From: Amycolatopsis sp. 2-15
Lineage (GTDB): Bacteria; Actinomycetota; Actinomycetes; Mycobacteriales; Pseudonocardiaceae
Direction: 5' to 3'
NCBI RefSeq assembly: GCF_030285625.1
Contig: NZ_CP127294.1
Coordinates: forward strand, 4,994,501-5,058,500
DNA: 64,000 nucleotides
Under the pieces are notes generated by a model. It did no database searches, was not told the origin of the DNA, and saw only the letters and a list, made by a program, of their open reading frames with translations. A program made the position numbers and the translations under genes. Below are positions 1 through 8,303 of the stretch, one piece after another. Positions within the stretch are counted from its first letter, which is position 1, and each line of letters opens with the position of its first letter.

Positions 1-1
1 G

Positions 2-307
2 CTGTCCATCTGGGAGAAGCCGATCTTCTCGCGCCTGGTCTCGCTGGAGCACCCCGAGGTGCTGGAGGTCGGGAACGTGTTCGCGCTCGAGACGTACTGG
101 CCCTCGGCCGACGGCATCGGGGCGGCCCGGATCGAGGAAGAGCTGGTGGTGACCCCCGAGGGCTGCGAGGTGATCACCAAGTTCCCGGCCGAGGACCTGC
201 TGGTCGCGGGCCCCCGCTACATCGCCGTGAACGGCCCGCTCTCCACTGCGCGCGAGTCCCAGTCGCACCTCAACACGCCCGCCGGCCGCGGCGAAGCCAC
301 CGCCTGA
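2..307 (+). CDS. M24-family (Xaa-Pro type) metallopeptidase, 3' end only
   Basis: Only the last 101 codons lie in the window; the gene begins upstream. The visible part is the end of the pita-bread metallopeptidase fold. It contains FALETYW and then ARIEEELVVTPEG, and the glutamates in FALET and RIEEE match the last two metal ligands of M24 enzymes such as Xaa-Pro dipeptidase and creatinase. The following MDR dehydrogenase starts 14 bases downstream in the same direction, so the two are probably co-transcribed. The substrate cannot be told from this fragment. In catabolic operons such proteins may act on amide-linked substrates rather than on dipeptides. Confidence 0.8.
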   Translation: MSIWEKPIFSRLVSLEHPEVLEVGNVFALETYWPSADGIGAARIEEELVVTPEGCEVITKFPAEDLLVAGPRYIAVNGPLSTARESQSHLNTPAGRGEATA

Positions 308-321
308 GAAGGAGCCAGACG

Positions 322-1302
322 ATGAAAGCCCTGAGGTTCACCGCGGCGGACGCGGTGTCCGTCGACGAGCTGGAGGTACCGCGGATCGCCGCCGACGAGG
401 TGCTGGTCGCGGCCCGTTCGGTCGGCATCTGCCACTCCGACGTCGAGCTGCTCGAAGGCCGCTACATCATCCCGTTCTCCTACCCGGTGATCCCGGGCCA
501 CGAGTGGTCCGGCCAGATCGTCGAAACCGGAGCCGACGTCACGGAGTTCGCGCCCGGCGACCGCGTGGTGGGCGAGTGCGTGATCGGCGACGACCACTTC
601 GGCTTCTCGATCAGCGGTGCGGCGGCGGAGTTTTTCGTCGCCAAACCCGCGTGGCTGCACCGGCTGCCCGATTCGCTGTCCTTCACCGACGGCGCGCTCG
701 TCGAACCGTTCAGCTGCGGGTACCACGCGCTGATGAAGGCGGGCAACGTCAACGCCAGTGACACGGTGGTGGTGTTCGGCGCCGGCCCGATCGGTCTCGG
801 TGTCACCGCGGGCGCCGCGGCGCTGGGCGCGCGCACGATCACCGTCGAGCCGGCGGCCGGGCGCGCGGAGGCGGCGCGCAAGCTCGGCGCCGAGGTCGTG
901 CTCGACCCGACGGCCGGGCCGATCGCGGAGCAGGTGGCCGAGGCGACCGGCGGCGCCGGGGGCACCGTGGTGATCGAGGCGACGGGCCGGCCGTCGGTGA
1001 TGGCCGACGTGCTCGACGTCGCCGCGCACGGCGCGCGGGTCGTGTACGTCGGTATCGACGTGGGCGGCAGCGCACCGGCGAAGCTGGGCCTGATCCAGTC
1101 GAAGGAGCTGAGCATCCGCGGCATCATCGGCTCGCCGGGAGTGTGGCCGGAGACGCTGCGCTTCCTCGATCGTGCCGGGCTCGACCTGTCCGACCTGGTG
1201 ACCGGCCGGTTCCCCGTGGAGCGGGCCGCGGAGGCGATCACCGCCTCGCGCGACACCGCGAAGAACATCAAGGTGCACCTCGAGTTCGGGGCCGCGCGGT
1301 GA
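322..1302 (+). CDS. Zinc-type medium-chain alcohol dehydrogenase without the structural zinc lobe
   Basis: This 326-residue MDR-family oxidoreductase should oxidise an alcohol with NAD(P). Catalytic zinc ligands are visible as C37 in GICHSD and H60-E61 in GHE, with a further Glu in the VEPFSCG stretch. The Rossmann motif GAGPIG begins near residue 152. The four-cysteine structural zinc loop normally following GDRV is absent; the segment reads GECVIGDDHFGFSISG instead. The ATG is preceded by AAGGAG at good spacing. It overlaps the next dehydrogenase gene by 4 bp and shares its direction, so these form one operon. The substrate is unknown. Confidence 0.85.
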   Translation: MKALRFTAADAVSVDELEVPRIAADEVLVAARSVGICHSDVELLEGRYIIPFSYPVIPGHEWSGQIVETGADVTEFAPGDRVVGECVIGDDHFGFSISGAAAEFFVAKPAWLHRLPDSLSFTDGALVEPFSCGYHALMKAGNVNASDTVVVFGAGPIGLGVTAGAAALGARTITVEPAAGRAEAARKLGAEVVLDPTAGPIAEQVAEATGGAGGTVVIEATGRPSVMADVLDVAAHGARVVYVGIDVGGSAPAKLGLIQSKELSIRGIIGSPGVWPETLRFLDRAGLDLSDLVTGRFPVERAAEAITASRDTAKNIKVHLEFGAAR

Positions 1303-2363
1303 CCCCGACCATGCGGGCGGCCGTCTACCACGGCCGCCAGGACGTCCGGATCGAAGAGGTGCCGCTGCCCCGCCTGCGCGACGGCGAGGTGCTGGTCGCC
1401 GTGCGGCGCAGCGGGATCTGCGGCTCGGACGCCACGGAGTGGGCGGCCGGGCCGAAGATGGTGCCGCTCACCCGGCGCCACCCCGGCAGCGGGCATCTCG
1501 GCCCGATGATCATCGGCCACGAGTTCGTCGGCGAGGTCGTGGCCGGCGGTGAGGGGTTCGCCGCTGGCGACCTGGTCGCCGCCGGTGCCGGTGTCTCGTG
1601 TGGACAGTGCGATCGCTGCGGCGAGGGCCGCACCAACCTGTGCCGCCGCTACTACACACTCGGGCTCAACGCCCCCGGCGGGCTGGCCGAGTACGTCGCC
1701 GCCCCCGCCGGCATGCTCCGCCCGATCCCGGCCGGGGTTTCCCTCGATCACGCCGGGCTGGCGCAGCCGCTGGCCGTCGGCCTGCACGCCGCGCGGCGGG
1801 CGGGGGTCCGGCCGGGTGACACGGTGGTGGTCATCGGGGCCGGCGCCATCGGGTCCTTCGTCCTGGCCGGGTTGCGGCACCTGTACGACTCCGACGTGAC
1901 CGTGGTCGACTTCGCCGGCGACAAGCTGGACCGGGCCGCCCGGCTCGGCGCGACCCGGACCGTGGACGCGGCGGGCGACGTCGTCGACGCGGTGCGCGAG
2001 CTGACGGGTGGTCGTGGTGCCGACGTGGTCATCGAGGCCAGCGGCGCGCCGGGGCAGTTCGAGAACGCGCTGCGGATGGTCACCGACGGCGGGCGGGTCC
2101 TCGCCGTCGGGCTGCCCAAGCAGGCGCCCGCGGTCGACCTGTTCGGCCTGGTGCTGCGGGAGATCACCGTCGAGTCGACGGTGGCGCACGTGTGCGGCGC
2201 GGATCTGGTGCCCGCGTTGGAGATTCTCTCCGCCGGGGTGCTCGGTGCCGAGCTGCTCGACTCGGTGATCGGGCTCGACGAGCTCACCGACCGCGGCCTC
2301 GCGCGGCTGGCCGCCGGGGGCGTGGACGGGAAGGTCCTCATCGACCCGGGGAGGCGTTCGTGA
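1299..2363 (+). CDS. Zinc-binding alcohol dehydrogenase (butanediol/threonine dehydrogenase-like)
   Basis: A 354-residue MDR dehydrogenase of the class that includes 2,3-butanediol, sorbitol and threonine dehydrogenases. It has GICGSD and GHEF for the catalytic zinc, the complete structural-zinc loop CGQCDRCGEGRTNLC, and the nucleotide motif GAGAIGS. The GTG start at 1299 overlaps the previous stop as GTGA; an ATG four codons later is the alternative. It also overlaps the next gene by 4 bp, which indicates translational coupling. Two different MDR enzymes followed by a beta-hydroxyacid dehydrogenase suggest stepwise oxidation of a polyol or hydroxy acid, but the compound is not identifiable. 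Confidence 0.85.
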   Translation: MTPTMRAAVYHGRQDVRIEEVPLPRLRDGEVLVAVRRSGICGSDATEWAAGPKMVPLTRRHPGSGHLGPMIIGHEFVGEVVAGGEGFAAGDLVAAGAGVSCGQCDRCGEGRTNLCRRYYTLGLNAPGGLAEYVAAPAGMLRPIPAGVSLDHAGLAQPLAVGLHAARRAGVRPGDTVVVIGAGAIGSFVLAGLRHLYDSDVTVVDFAGDKLDRAARLGATRTVDAAGDVVDAVRELTGGRGADVVIEASGAPGQFENALRMVTDGGRVLAVGLPKQAPAVDLFGLVLREITVESTVAHVCGADLVPALEILSAGVLGAELLDSVIGLDELTDRGLARLAAGGVDGKVLIDPGRRS

Positions 2364-3217
2364 AGGTCGCGGTGCTGGGCCTGGGTGCGATGGGCTCGCA
2401 GCTGCTCATGCGGCTGGCCGACAGCGGCGTCGACGTCGTCGGCTGGAACCGCGATCCCGCACGCGCGCGGCGAGCCGGGATCGCGCCGGACCGGGTCGCG
2501 GCCTCCGCGGCCGACGCCGTGACCGGGGCCGACGTGGTGATCGCCATGCTCGCCGACGGGCCGGCGTTGCGGGCCGTGCTGACCGGAGTCGTCGACGCGC
2601 TCGCCGAGCACACGCTGGTGCTCGACATGGGCACGTCCGGGCCGCAGCTGTCGCGTGAAGTGGCGGAAACCCTGGCCCGGCAGGGGATCCGGTTCGCCGA
2701 GGCCCCGGTGTCCGGGTCGGTCGGTGCCGCCCGCGCCGGGTCGTTGACGATCATGTTCGGCGGTGCGGCCGAGGACCTGGCCACGGCGGAACCGGTGCTG
2801 CGGTTCCTGGGCGGACAGACCATCCACACCGGACCGATCGGCACCGCGTCGACGTTGAAGCTGTGCGTCAACGCCCTGCTGCACACCTTCAACGCCACCC
2901 TCGGCGAGGTACTCGGCACCGCGACTCGCGCGGGCATCGACCTGCGCACGGCCTACGACACGATCGGCGAGTCCGCGATCGCCGCCCCGTTCGTGCGCTA
3001 CAAGCGCGACGCTTTCCTGTCCGAGACCGACCCTCCGGTGGCCTTCGCGGTGGACCTGGTGCGCAAGGACCTCGAACTATTCCTCGACGCGGTTCCCGAC
3101 CCGGCGCGCCTGAGCCCGACGGTGCGGACCGCCGTCGACGTCGTGCACCGGGCCCAGTCGGCCGGCCTCGGACAGGAGGACATGGCGACGCTCGCGCGGC
3201 TGTACAAGGGGAGCTGA
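2360..3217 (+). CDS. NAD(P)-dependent beta-hydroxyacid dehydrogenase (3-hydroxyisobutyrate dehydrogenase family)
   Basis: This 285-residue protein has the HIBADH layout. The N-terminal Rossmann motif is GLGAMGSQL, the substrate-binding signature is EAPVSGSVGAARAG, and a Lys in the STLKLCVNALL helix is at the catalytic position. The C-terminal half is all-helical. GTG at 2360 overlaps the preceding stop codon (GTGA), making this the last gene of the operon starting before the window edge. Members oxidise 3-hydroxyisobutyrate, tartronate semialdehyde and similar acids. An imine-reductase-like role is less likely because the Lys is kept. Confidence 0.85.
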   Translation: MKVAVLGLGAMGSQLLMRLADSGVDVVGWNRDPARARRAGIAPDRVAASAADAVTGADVVIAMLADGPALRAVLTGVVDALAEHTLVLDMGTSGPQLSREVAETLARQGIRFAEAPVSGSVGAARAGSLTIMFGGAAEDLATAEPVLRFLGGQTIHTGPIGTASTLKLCVNALLHTFNATLGEVLGTATRAGIDLRTAYDTIGESAIAAPFVRYKRDAFLSETDPPVAFAVDLVRKDLELFLDAVPDPARLSPTVRTAVDVVHRAQSAGLGQEDMATLARLYKGS

Positions 3218-3253
3218 GCGCTCATGCGGCCGCGGAACCGGGTGCGGCGTCGG

Positions 3254-4189
3254 TCATCCGACGTCGGCCCGCTCGCGGATCTCCACGGCGGTCTCGAGCA
3301 TCTGGCGGGTGCTGGTGAACCAGTCCTGCAGGTTCAGATCGACGATGAGCTCGTCCGCGCCCGCCTCGGCGGCCGTGTGGACGTCTTCCAGGATCTGGTC
3401 GAGGGTGCCGACGAACGCGGTGCGGCCGGGACCGGCCGGGCGGTCGGTGAAGGTGACGTTGCCGACCACGACCATCTCCATCCGGCTCGCGTCGCGGCCG
3501 TAGCCGGTGGCCAGTTCGCGGATGCGGGCCCAGCCGGTGCGCAGTTCGGCGGCGCCGGCCGGGCCGGGCGTGGTGAGCAGCGGCAGCCAGCCGTCGGCGC
3601 GCTGGGCGATGCGCTGCTGGGCACGGGCGTCGCCACCGCCGCCGAGCATGACGGGGATCTTCGACACGGGCTTCGGCAGGACGGCCGCGTTCTCGATGAC
3701 CGTGCGAGCGCCGCGGAAGGTCACCGGGTCCGGACCCCACGCGGCGTCGAAGACGTCGAGGGTCTCGTCGAGGATGCGGCCGCGGCCGGCGCGGGTGGTG
3801 CCGGCGGCCTGGAGCTCGTCGGTGGACCAGCCGGTGCTCAGGCCCGCGATCACGCGGCCGCCGCTGAGCTGGTCGATCGTGGCCAGCTCCTTCGCCAGCT
3901 GGATGGGCAGGTGCAGCGGGGCGACCAGGACGGACGTGCCGAGGCGCACGGTGTTGGTCACCACCGCGGCGGCGGCGAGCACGGCCAGGGGGTCGGCGGC
4001 CTGCCGCGACGCGGCGGGCCACGGCACGTTCGGCGGCGCGTACGGTTCGAGGGGCTGCTCCGGGAACAGCAGCCGTTCGTAGGTCCACAAGCCGGCATAG
4101 CCGGCCGCTTCCGCCGTGCGGGCCGCTTCGACCACGTCGTGCCGCAGGTCCACGCCGAGCCGTTGGGGCAGGCGGAGTCCGAGCTTCAT
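3254..4189 (-). CDS. LLM-class (F420-dependent type) oxidoreductase
   Basis: A 311-residue luciferase-like monooxygenase-fold protein. It begins MKLGLRLPQRLG and carries the family's AAEAAGYAGLWTYERL and RLGTSVLVAPLHLPIQLAKELATID segments, followed by GGRVIAGLSTGW, typical of actinobacterial F420-dependent TIGR-type LLM enzymes. The TIM barrel appears complete. The ATG has GGAGA just upstream on the minus strand. It is convergent with the operon before it and is transcribed alone. A perfect 16-bp palindrome lies 52 bp upstream of the start and may control it. Substrate and the choice between FMN and F420 cannot be settled from sequence alone. Confidence 0.85.
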   Translation of the reverse strand: MKLGLRLPQRLGVDLRHDVVEAARTAEAAGYAGLWTYERLLFPEQPLEPYAPPNVPWPAASRQAADPLAVLAAAAVVTNTVRLGTSVLVAPLHLPIQLAKELATIDQLSGGRVIAGLSTGWSTDELQAAGTTRAGRGRILDETLDVFDAAWGPDPVTFRGARTVIENAAVLPKPVSKIPVMLGGGGDARAQQRIAQRADGWLPLLTTPGPAGAAELRTGWARIRELATGYGRDASRMEMVVVGNVTFTDRPAGPGRTAFVGTLDQILEDVHTAAEAGADELIVDLNLQDWFTSTRQMLETAVEIRERADVG

Positions 4190-4240
4190 GGGAGTTCTCC
4201 GAGCGAGTCGTGATTGTCCTGACCGGACCGAGTCTGAACA

Positions 4241-4256
4241 TTCACATCGATGTGAA
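4241..4256. promoter_or_regulatory. Perfect 16-bp palindrome, probable operator of the LLM oxidoreductase gene
   Basis: TTCACATC followed by GATGTGAA is an exact inverted repeat. On the minus strand it directly follows a TTGACC hexamer (4257-4262), so it would sit in the spacer of a promoter reading into the LLM gene. This placement is typical of TetR- or GntR-type repression, but no cognate regulator is adjacent. The rest of the 314-bp gap from 4190 to 4503 shows no gene; it holds only the ribosome site of the next gene at its end. Confidence 0.5.
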
Positions 4257-4503
4257 GGTCAATGTCGGCTCGGACACAGGAGTTCGGGGAGTGCACGGGC
4301 GTCTCCACTCGAACGAAAGGTCCGGATTTCTGCGTGGCGTGCCGGGCCGTCGCGCGGACGTGTCCGCTGAGCGCCCGGACCGGCTCCAATGGAGCAGCGT
4401 TGTGACTTTCCGCTGGCTTTCGCTCACTCGCCCGATGAATTGGCGGTGATTCTCCCGCGCTTCTACGCTGAAAAGGTCGATCGCCTCGGATCTGGGAGGA
4501 ATT

Positions 4504-4833
4504 GTGCGTCGGAAACTGCTTGTTCTTGCCGCGGTGTTGTTTTCTTTGCTGGGTTTGTCCGCTGTTCCCGCCGCGGCGAGTGGTGACCAGTTCGCGCCGG
4601 CGGGCTGTTTCGGGGAGCGGTACAGCGTCTTTTTCGGGCAGGGCATCAGTGTCTCGTGCCTGCCTGGCGAAGGCCACGGTTACCGCGTGATCGCCCACTG
4701 TGCGAGTGGCAACGTGTTCTGGTTCGCGGCGGGCGATTTCGTCCCGTATGGGTTCGGCCCGGCGACCGCGGAATGCACCGGCGCGCTGCTCGCACCCGCG
4801 AGTGTGGTCGCGTATCAGGTCGACGAAATCTGA
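4504..4833 (+). CDS. Small secreted protein of unknown function
   Basis: The 109-residue product starts with MRRK, a hydrophobic stretch rich in Leu and Val, and a likely signal peptidase site after PAAASG, giving a mature protein of about 83 residues. The mature part has four cysteines (in GCFGE, VSCLP, AHCAS and AECTG), which could form two disulfides outside the cell. The GTG start is preceded by GGGAGGA. No family is recognised; small Cys-rich exported proteins of this kind are common in filamentous actinomycetes. It stands alone and is convergent with the methyltransferase gene, 16 bp away. Confidence 0.7.
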   Translation: MRRKLLVLAAVLFSLLGLSAVPAAASGDQFAPAGCFGERYSVFFGQGISVSCLPGEGHGYRVIAHCASGNVFWFAAGDFVPYGFGPATAECTGALLAPASVVAYQVDEI

Positions 4834-4849
4834 TTTTCGCGAGCAGAAT

Positions 4850-5647
4850 TTACGCGACAGCCACGATTTCGCCGTGCAGCACGGAAAACCAGCCGTCGGG
4901 GTCGGCGACCCAGCGGCGCCACGCGGTGGAGATCTCGTCGAGCTCGGCCGGCTGCGCCAGGCCGTCGCGCAGGATCTGGGTGGTGGTGTCGGAGTTCAGC
5001 ACGCGGTCGGCCCACATGCCGCCCCAGTAGGCGCGGTCGTCGGGGGTGGCGAAGCACCATGTGGCCGACGAAGGCGTGACACCGGTGAAGCCCGCGGCGT
5101 GGGCCCAGGTGAGCAGTCGCCGGCCCGCGTCGGGCTCGCTGCCGTTGGCGCGGAAGGCCTGGCGGTAGACCTCGAGCCAGCGGTCGAGCGCCGCGTCCGC
5201 GGGGTGCCAGGTGAAGGCCGCGTAGTCGGCGTCGCGCGCGGCGACGAGGCCGCCCGGACGGCAGACGCGGCGCATTTCGCGCAGGGCCTGCACCGGGTCG
5301 GCAACGTGCTGCAGCACCTGGTGGGCGTGGACGACGTCGAAGCTGTCGTCGGGGAAGTCGAGTGCGTGGACGTCGCCCACCACGAACTCGACGTTGTGCA
5401 CGCCGCGTTGCGCGGCCTCCGCTTCGCCGAGCCGGCGGGCGGCCTCGGTGAGCTCGAGGCCGGTGACCCGGCCCGGGGCCACCAGCGCGGCGAGGTCGGC
5501 CGTGATCGTCCCGGGCCCGCTGCCGATGTCGAGCAGCGCCTGCCCGGGCGCGAGCCGCGGGAGGAGGTACGCGCACGAGTTCTCGGCGGTCCGCCAGCGG
5601 TGCGAGCGGAGCACGGATTCCTGGTGACCATGGGTGTAGGACGGCAC
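4850..5647 (-). CDS. Class I SAM-dependent methyltransferase (Methyltransf_11 type)
   Basis: A 265-residue methyltransferase. Motif I LLDIGSGPGTI lies near residue 38, the motif II acidic Glu is in GLELTEAARR, then comes VVGDVHALDFPDDSFDVV and the post-motif LREMRRVCRPGG. The C-terminal half (HPADAALDRWLEVYRQAF onward) matches actinobacterial small-molecule methyltransferases of unknown substrate. The GTG start at 5647 has no Shine-Dalgarno sequence; TAAGCT ends 6 nt before it, which suggests a leaderless transcript. It is divergent from the acyl-CoA dehydrogenase gene. Confidence 0.85.
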   Translation of the reverse strand: MPSYTHGHQESVLRSHRWRTAENSCAYLLPRLAPGQALLDIGSGPGTITADLAALVAPGRVTGLELTEAARRLGEAEAAQRGVHNVEFVVGDVHALDFPDDSFDVVHAHQVLQHVADPVQALREMRRVCRPGGLVAARDADYAAFTWHPADAALDRWLEVYRQAFRANGSEPDAGRRLLTWAHAAGFTGVTPSSATWCFATPDDRAYWGGMWADRVLNSDTTTQILRDGLAQPAELDEISTAWRRWVADPDGWFSVLHGEIVAVA

Positions 5648-5752
5648 CTCGCGAGCTTAGCTCAGCTTCTCAGTGATCGAGACGGTGTTCTCGTCATCTG
5701 GGCAAGCCGGTAACGCTGGACTGATGTCAATCATGGCTCGATAGTGATAGTC

Positions 5753-6931
5753 ATGTACTCAGGTAACCCCGACGTCCCTGATGACGTGTTCGCGGCCGTC
5801 CTCGGTCAGGTCAACGATTTCGTGCGCACCCGGGTGATGCCGCGTGAGGTCGAGATCATGACCACGGACGCCATTCCCGCCGACCTTCGAGCGCAAGCCG
5901 CTGAGATGGGGTTGTTCGGGTATGCGATCCCGCAGGAGTGGGGTGGTCTCGGCCTGGATCTCGTGCAGGACGTCGAGGTCGCGATGGCGCTGGGATACAC
6001 GTCGTTGTCCCTGCGGTCGATGTTCGGCACGAACAACGGCATCGCCGGTCAGGTACTGGTCGGGTTCGGCACCGAGGAGCAGCGAGCGCGGTGGTTGCCG
6101 GGCATCGCCTCGGGCGAGATCGTCGCCTCGTTCGCGCTGACCGAACCCGGCGCCGGATCGAACCCGGCGGGCCTGCGCAGCACCGCGAAGCCGGACGGTG
6201 AGGGCTGGGTCATCGACGGTGGCAAGCAGTTCATCACCAACGCCACCGAGGCCGGCCTGTTCGTCGTATTCGCCCGCACGCGGTCGGCGTCGGAGGCGGG
6301 CACGGGTATCGCGGTGTTCCTCGTGCCGGCCGACGCGCCGGGGATCACGGTCGGCCCGAAGGACGCCAAGATGGGGCAGGAGGGCTCGCGCACCGCGGAG
6401 GTCACCTTCACGGGGGTCCGGGTCGGCCCCGAGTCGCTCGTCGGTGGGGACGGTGAGGTCGGGTACAAAGCCGCGATGACGTCGCTGGCCCGCGGCCGGA
6501 TCCACATGGCCGGGCTGGCGGTCGGCGCCGCGCAGCGCGCGCTGGACGAGTCGGTCTTCTACGCCGCTACCGCGACCCAGGGTGGCACGGCGATCGGGGA
6601 TTTCCAGCTGGTGCAGGCGATGATCGCCGACCAGCAGACGGGTGTGCTGGCCGGGCGGGCGCTGGCCCGCGAGGCGGCGCGGTTGTATGTGACGGGGGAG
6701 GACCGCCGGATCGCGCCGTCGGCGGCGAAGCTGTTCTGCACGGAGATGGCGGGTAAGACCGCCGATCTGGCGGTGCAGATCCACGGCGGCAGCGGCTATC
6801 TGCGGGAGGTTCCGGTGGAGCGGATCTACCGTGACGTGCGGTTGATGCGGCTCTATGAGGGCACCAGTGAAATCCAGCGGCTCATCGTCGGCGGCGGGCT
6901 CGTGCGGGCCGAGAAGCGGAAGCAGTCGTGA
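5753..6931 (+). CDS. Acyl-CoA dehydrogenase
   Basis: This FAD-dependent acyl-CoA dehydrogenase of about 392 residues has the three-domain layout: an N-terminal helical domain, a middle beta domain with FALTEPGAGSNPAGL, and a C-terminal helical domain with IHGGSGYLREVPVERIYRD. The catalytic base is the Glu of RLYEGTSEIQRL. ATG 5753 is preceded by GATAGT at 7 nt, which fits a leaderless start; a GTG three codons earlier (5744) is possible. It overlaps the following CaiB gene by 4 bp, so activation by CoA transfer and alpha,beta-dehydrogenation are coupled. It could also supply the dehydrogenase-like partner of the kinase module encoded at 11967. Confidence 0.92.
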   Translation: MYSGNPDVPDDVFAAVLGQVNDFVRTRVMPREVEIMTTDAIPADLRAQAAEMGLFGYAIPQEWGGLGLDLVQDVEVAMALGYTSLSLRSMFGTNNGIAGQVLVGFGTEEQRARWLPGIASGEIVASFALTEPGAGSNPAGLRSTAKPDGEGWVIDGGKQFITNATEAGLFVVFARTRSASEAGTGIAVFLVPADAPGITVGPKDAKMGQEGSRTAEVTFTGVRVGPESLVGGDGEVGYKAAMTSLARGRIHMAGLAVGAAQRALDESVFYAATATQGGTAIGDFQLVQAMIADQQTGVLAGRALAREAARLYVTGEDRRIAPSAAKLFCTEMAGKTADLAVQIHGGSGYLREVPVERIYRDVRLMRLYEGTSEIQRLIVGGGLVRAEKRKQS

Positions 6932-8106
6932 CGCGCCCGCTGGAAGGGGTCACCGTCGTCGCTGTCGAGCAGGCGGTCGCCGCCCCGCTGGCCACCCGCA
7001 ACCTCGCCGACCTCGGCGCCCGCGTGATCAAGATCGAGCGCATCGACGGCGGCGACTTCGCGCGCGGCTACGACCACGTCGTCCACGGCACCGGGGCGCA
7101 TTTCGTGTGGCTCAACCGGGGCAAGGAGTCGATCGCGCTCGACCTGAAGGTGCCGGAGGGCCGAGACATCGCGCGCCGGCTCGTCGCCACCGCGGACGTG
7201 TTCGTGCAGAACCTCGCCCCCGGTGCCGCCGACCGCCTCGGGTTCGGTGATCTCCGTGCAGAGCATCCGGAACTGGTCGTGGTGAACGTGTCCGGGTTCG
7301 GCGCCGGCGGGCCGATGGAGCAGCGCAAGGCCTACGACATGCTCATCCAGGCCGAGGCCGGGCTCATCGCCATCACCGGCACGCCCGAGACGCCGGTGAA
7401 GACCGGTATCCCGACCGCCGACATCGCCTCGGGCATGTACTGCTCGCAGGCTGTGCTGGCCGCACTGCTGCGTCGCTGGCGCACCGGTGAGGGCGCCACG
7501 ATCGAGGTCTCGATGCTCGAGGCCACCGTCGAGTGGATGGGCTACGCGCTCTACACCCAGATGTACGCCGGCACCCAGCCCACCCGCATGGGGCTGAGTC
7601 ACGCCTCGATCGCCCCGTATGACGCCTTCCCGACCCGTGACGGCCAGATGCTCATCGGCGTCCAGAACGACAGCGGCTGGCGCACCCTGGTCACCTCGGT
7701 GCTGGCTGCCCCCGAACTCGCCGACGACCCGCGGTTCACGACCAACGTCGACCGCGTCGCCCACCGCGCCGCCTGCGACGCCGCGGTCGCCGGCCACACC
7801 GCCCGCTGGACCAACGCCGAGCTCGACGAACGCCTGGCCGCGGCCGGCGTTCCCGCCGCGCAGCTGAAGGAAGTCGGCCAGGTCGTCGACCACCCCCAGC
7901 TGCGCGCCCGCGACCGCTGGCGCAAGGTCGGCACCGAATTCGCCGAGATCGACGCCCTGCTGCCCCCTGCGACCTTCGCCGACGTCGAAGCGCGGATGGG
8001 CGACGTCCCCGCGTTGGGCCAGCACACGCGCGCCCTGCTCGCCGAGTCCGGGGTGGACGCCGACGACGTCATCGCCCGCGGAATCGCAGGCCCGCCCCGG
8101 GCGTGA
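6928..8106 (+). CDS. CaiB/BaiF family (family III) CoA transferase
   Basis: A 392-residue family III CoA transferase. It begins with LEGVTVVAVEQAVAAPLATR, and has DLGARVIKIER, LNRGKESIALDLK and NVSGFGAGGP. An Asp in the AYDMLIQAEAGL segment is at the usual catalytic aspartate position. These enzymes move CoA between carboxylic acids through an aspartyl-CoA intermediate. GTG 6928 overlaps the acyl-CoA dehydrogenase stop. A hairpin with a T-run lies downstream, closing this two-gene unit before the next promoter. Confidence 0.92.
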   Translation: MTRPLEGVTVVAVEQAVAAPLATRNLADLGARVIKIERIDGGDFARGYDHVVHGTGAHFVWLNRGKESIALDLKVPEGRDIARRLVATADVFVQNLAPGAADRLGFGDLRAEHPELVVVNVSGFGAGGPMEQRKAYDMLIQAEAGLIAITGTPETPVKTGIPTADIASGMYCSQAVLAALLRRWRTGEGATIEVSMLEATVEWMGYALYTQMYAGTQPTRMGLSHASIAPYDAFPTRDGQMLIGVQNDSGWRTLVTSVLAAPELADDPRFTTNVDRVAHRAACDAAVAGHTARWTNAELDERLAAAGVPAAQLKEVGQVVDHPQLRARDRWRKVGTEFAEIDALLPPATFADVEARMGDVPALGQHTRALLAESGVDADDVIARGIAGPPRA

Positions 8107-8134
8107 GCTACCGGCTGCCGCCGGACTTTGTCGC

Positions 8135-8184
8135 GGCCCCGCCGAACCCGTTGGCAGCAGCGGTGGTTCCGGGGCCGGCCTTTT
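8135..8184 (+). terminator. Probable intrinsic terminator after the CaiB gene
   Basis: GGCCCCG and GAACC (8135-8148) pair with GGTTC and CGGGGCC (8165-8176), with a small internal bulge and a short T-run (8181-8184) after GGCC. It lies between the CaiB stop and the promoter of the acyl-CoA ligase operon. Confidence 0.45.
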
Positions 8185-8222
8185 CGTGCCGCGGCCTGGC
8201 CTCGTCATAGCTGTCGATCGTC

Positions 8223-8252
8223 TTGACTCCCTCGGCGCGCGGCCGGTAGCTT
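8223..8252 (+). promoter_or_regulatory. Sigma-A-like promoter of the acyl-CoA ligase operon
   Basis: TTGACT (8223-8228) and TAGCTT (8247-8252) are separated by 18 bp. Transcription would begin near 8259, just before the inverted repeat at 8266-8287, so a repressor bound there would block it. The start codon is at 8304. Confidence 0.5.
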
Positions 8253-8265
8253 ACAGAAATACGAA

Positions 8266-8287
8266 TTTCGATTCGAGATTACGAAAG
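8266..8287. promoter_or_regulatory. Operator shared with the MHS transporter operon (copy 1)
   Basis: TTTCG, an 11-bp centre beginning ATTCGAGAT, and CGAAAG form an interrupted inverted repeat. A copy matching at 18 of 21 positions, including an identical TTCGATTCGA, lies at 20882-20902 before the transporter gene. The site covers the region just after the predicted transcription start. An IclR-family regulator encoded at 16116-16931 between the two operons is the natural candidate to bind it, by inference only. Confidence 0.6.
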
Positions 8288-8303
8288 TGACGATGATGTC
8301 GCG

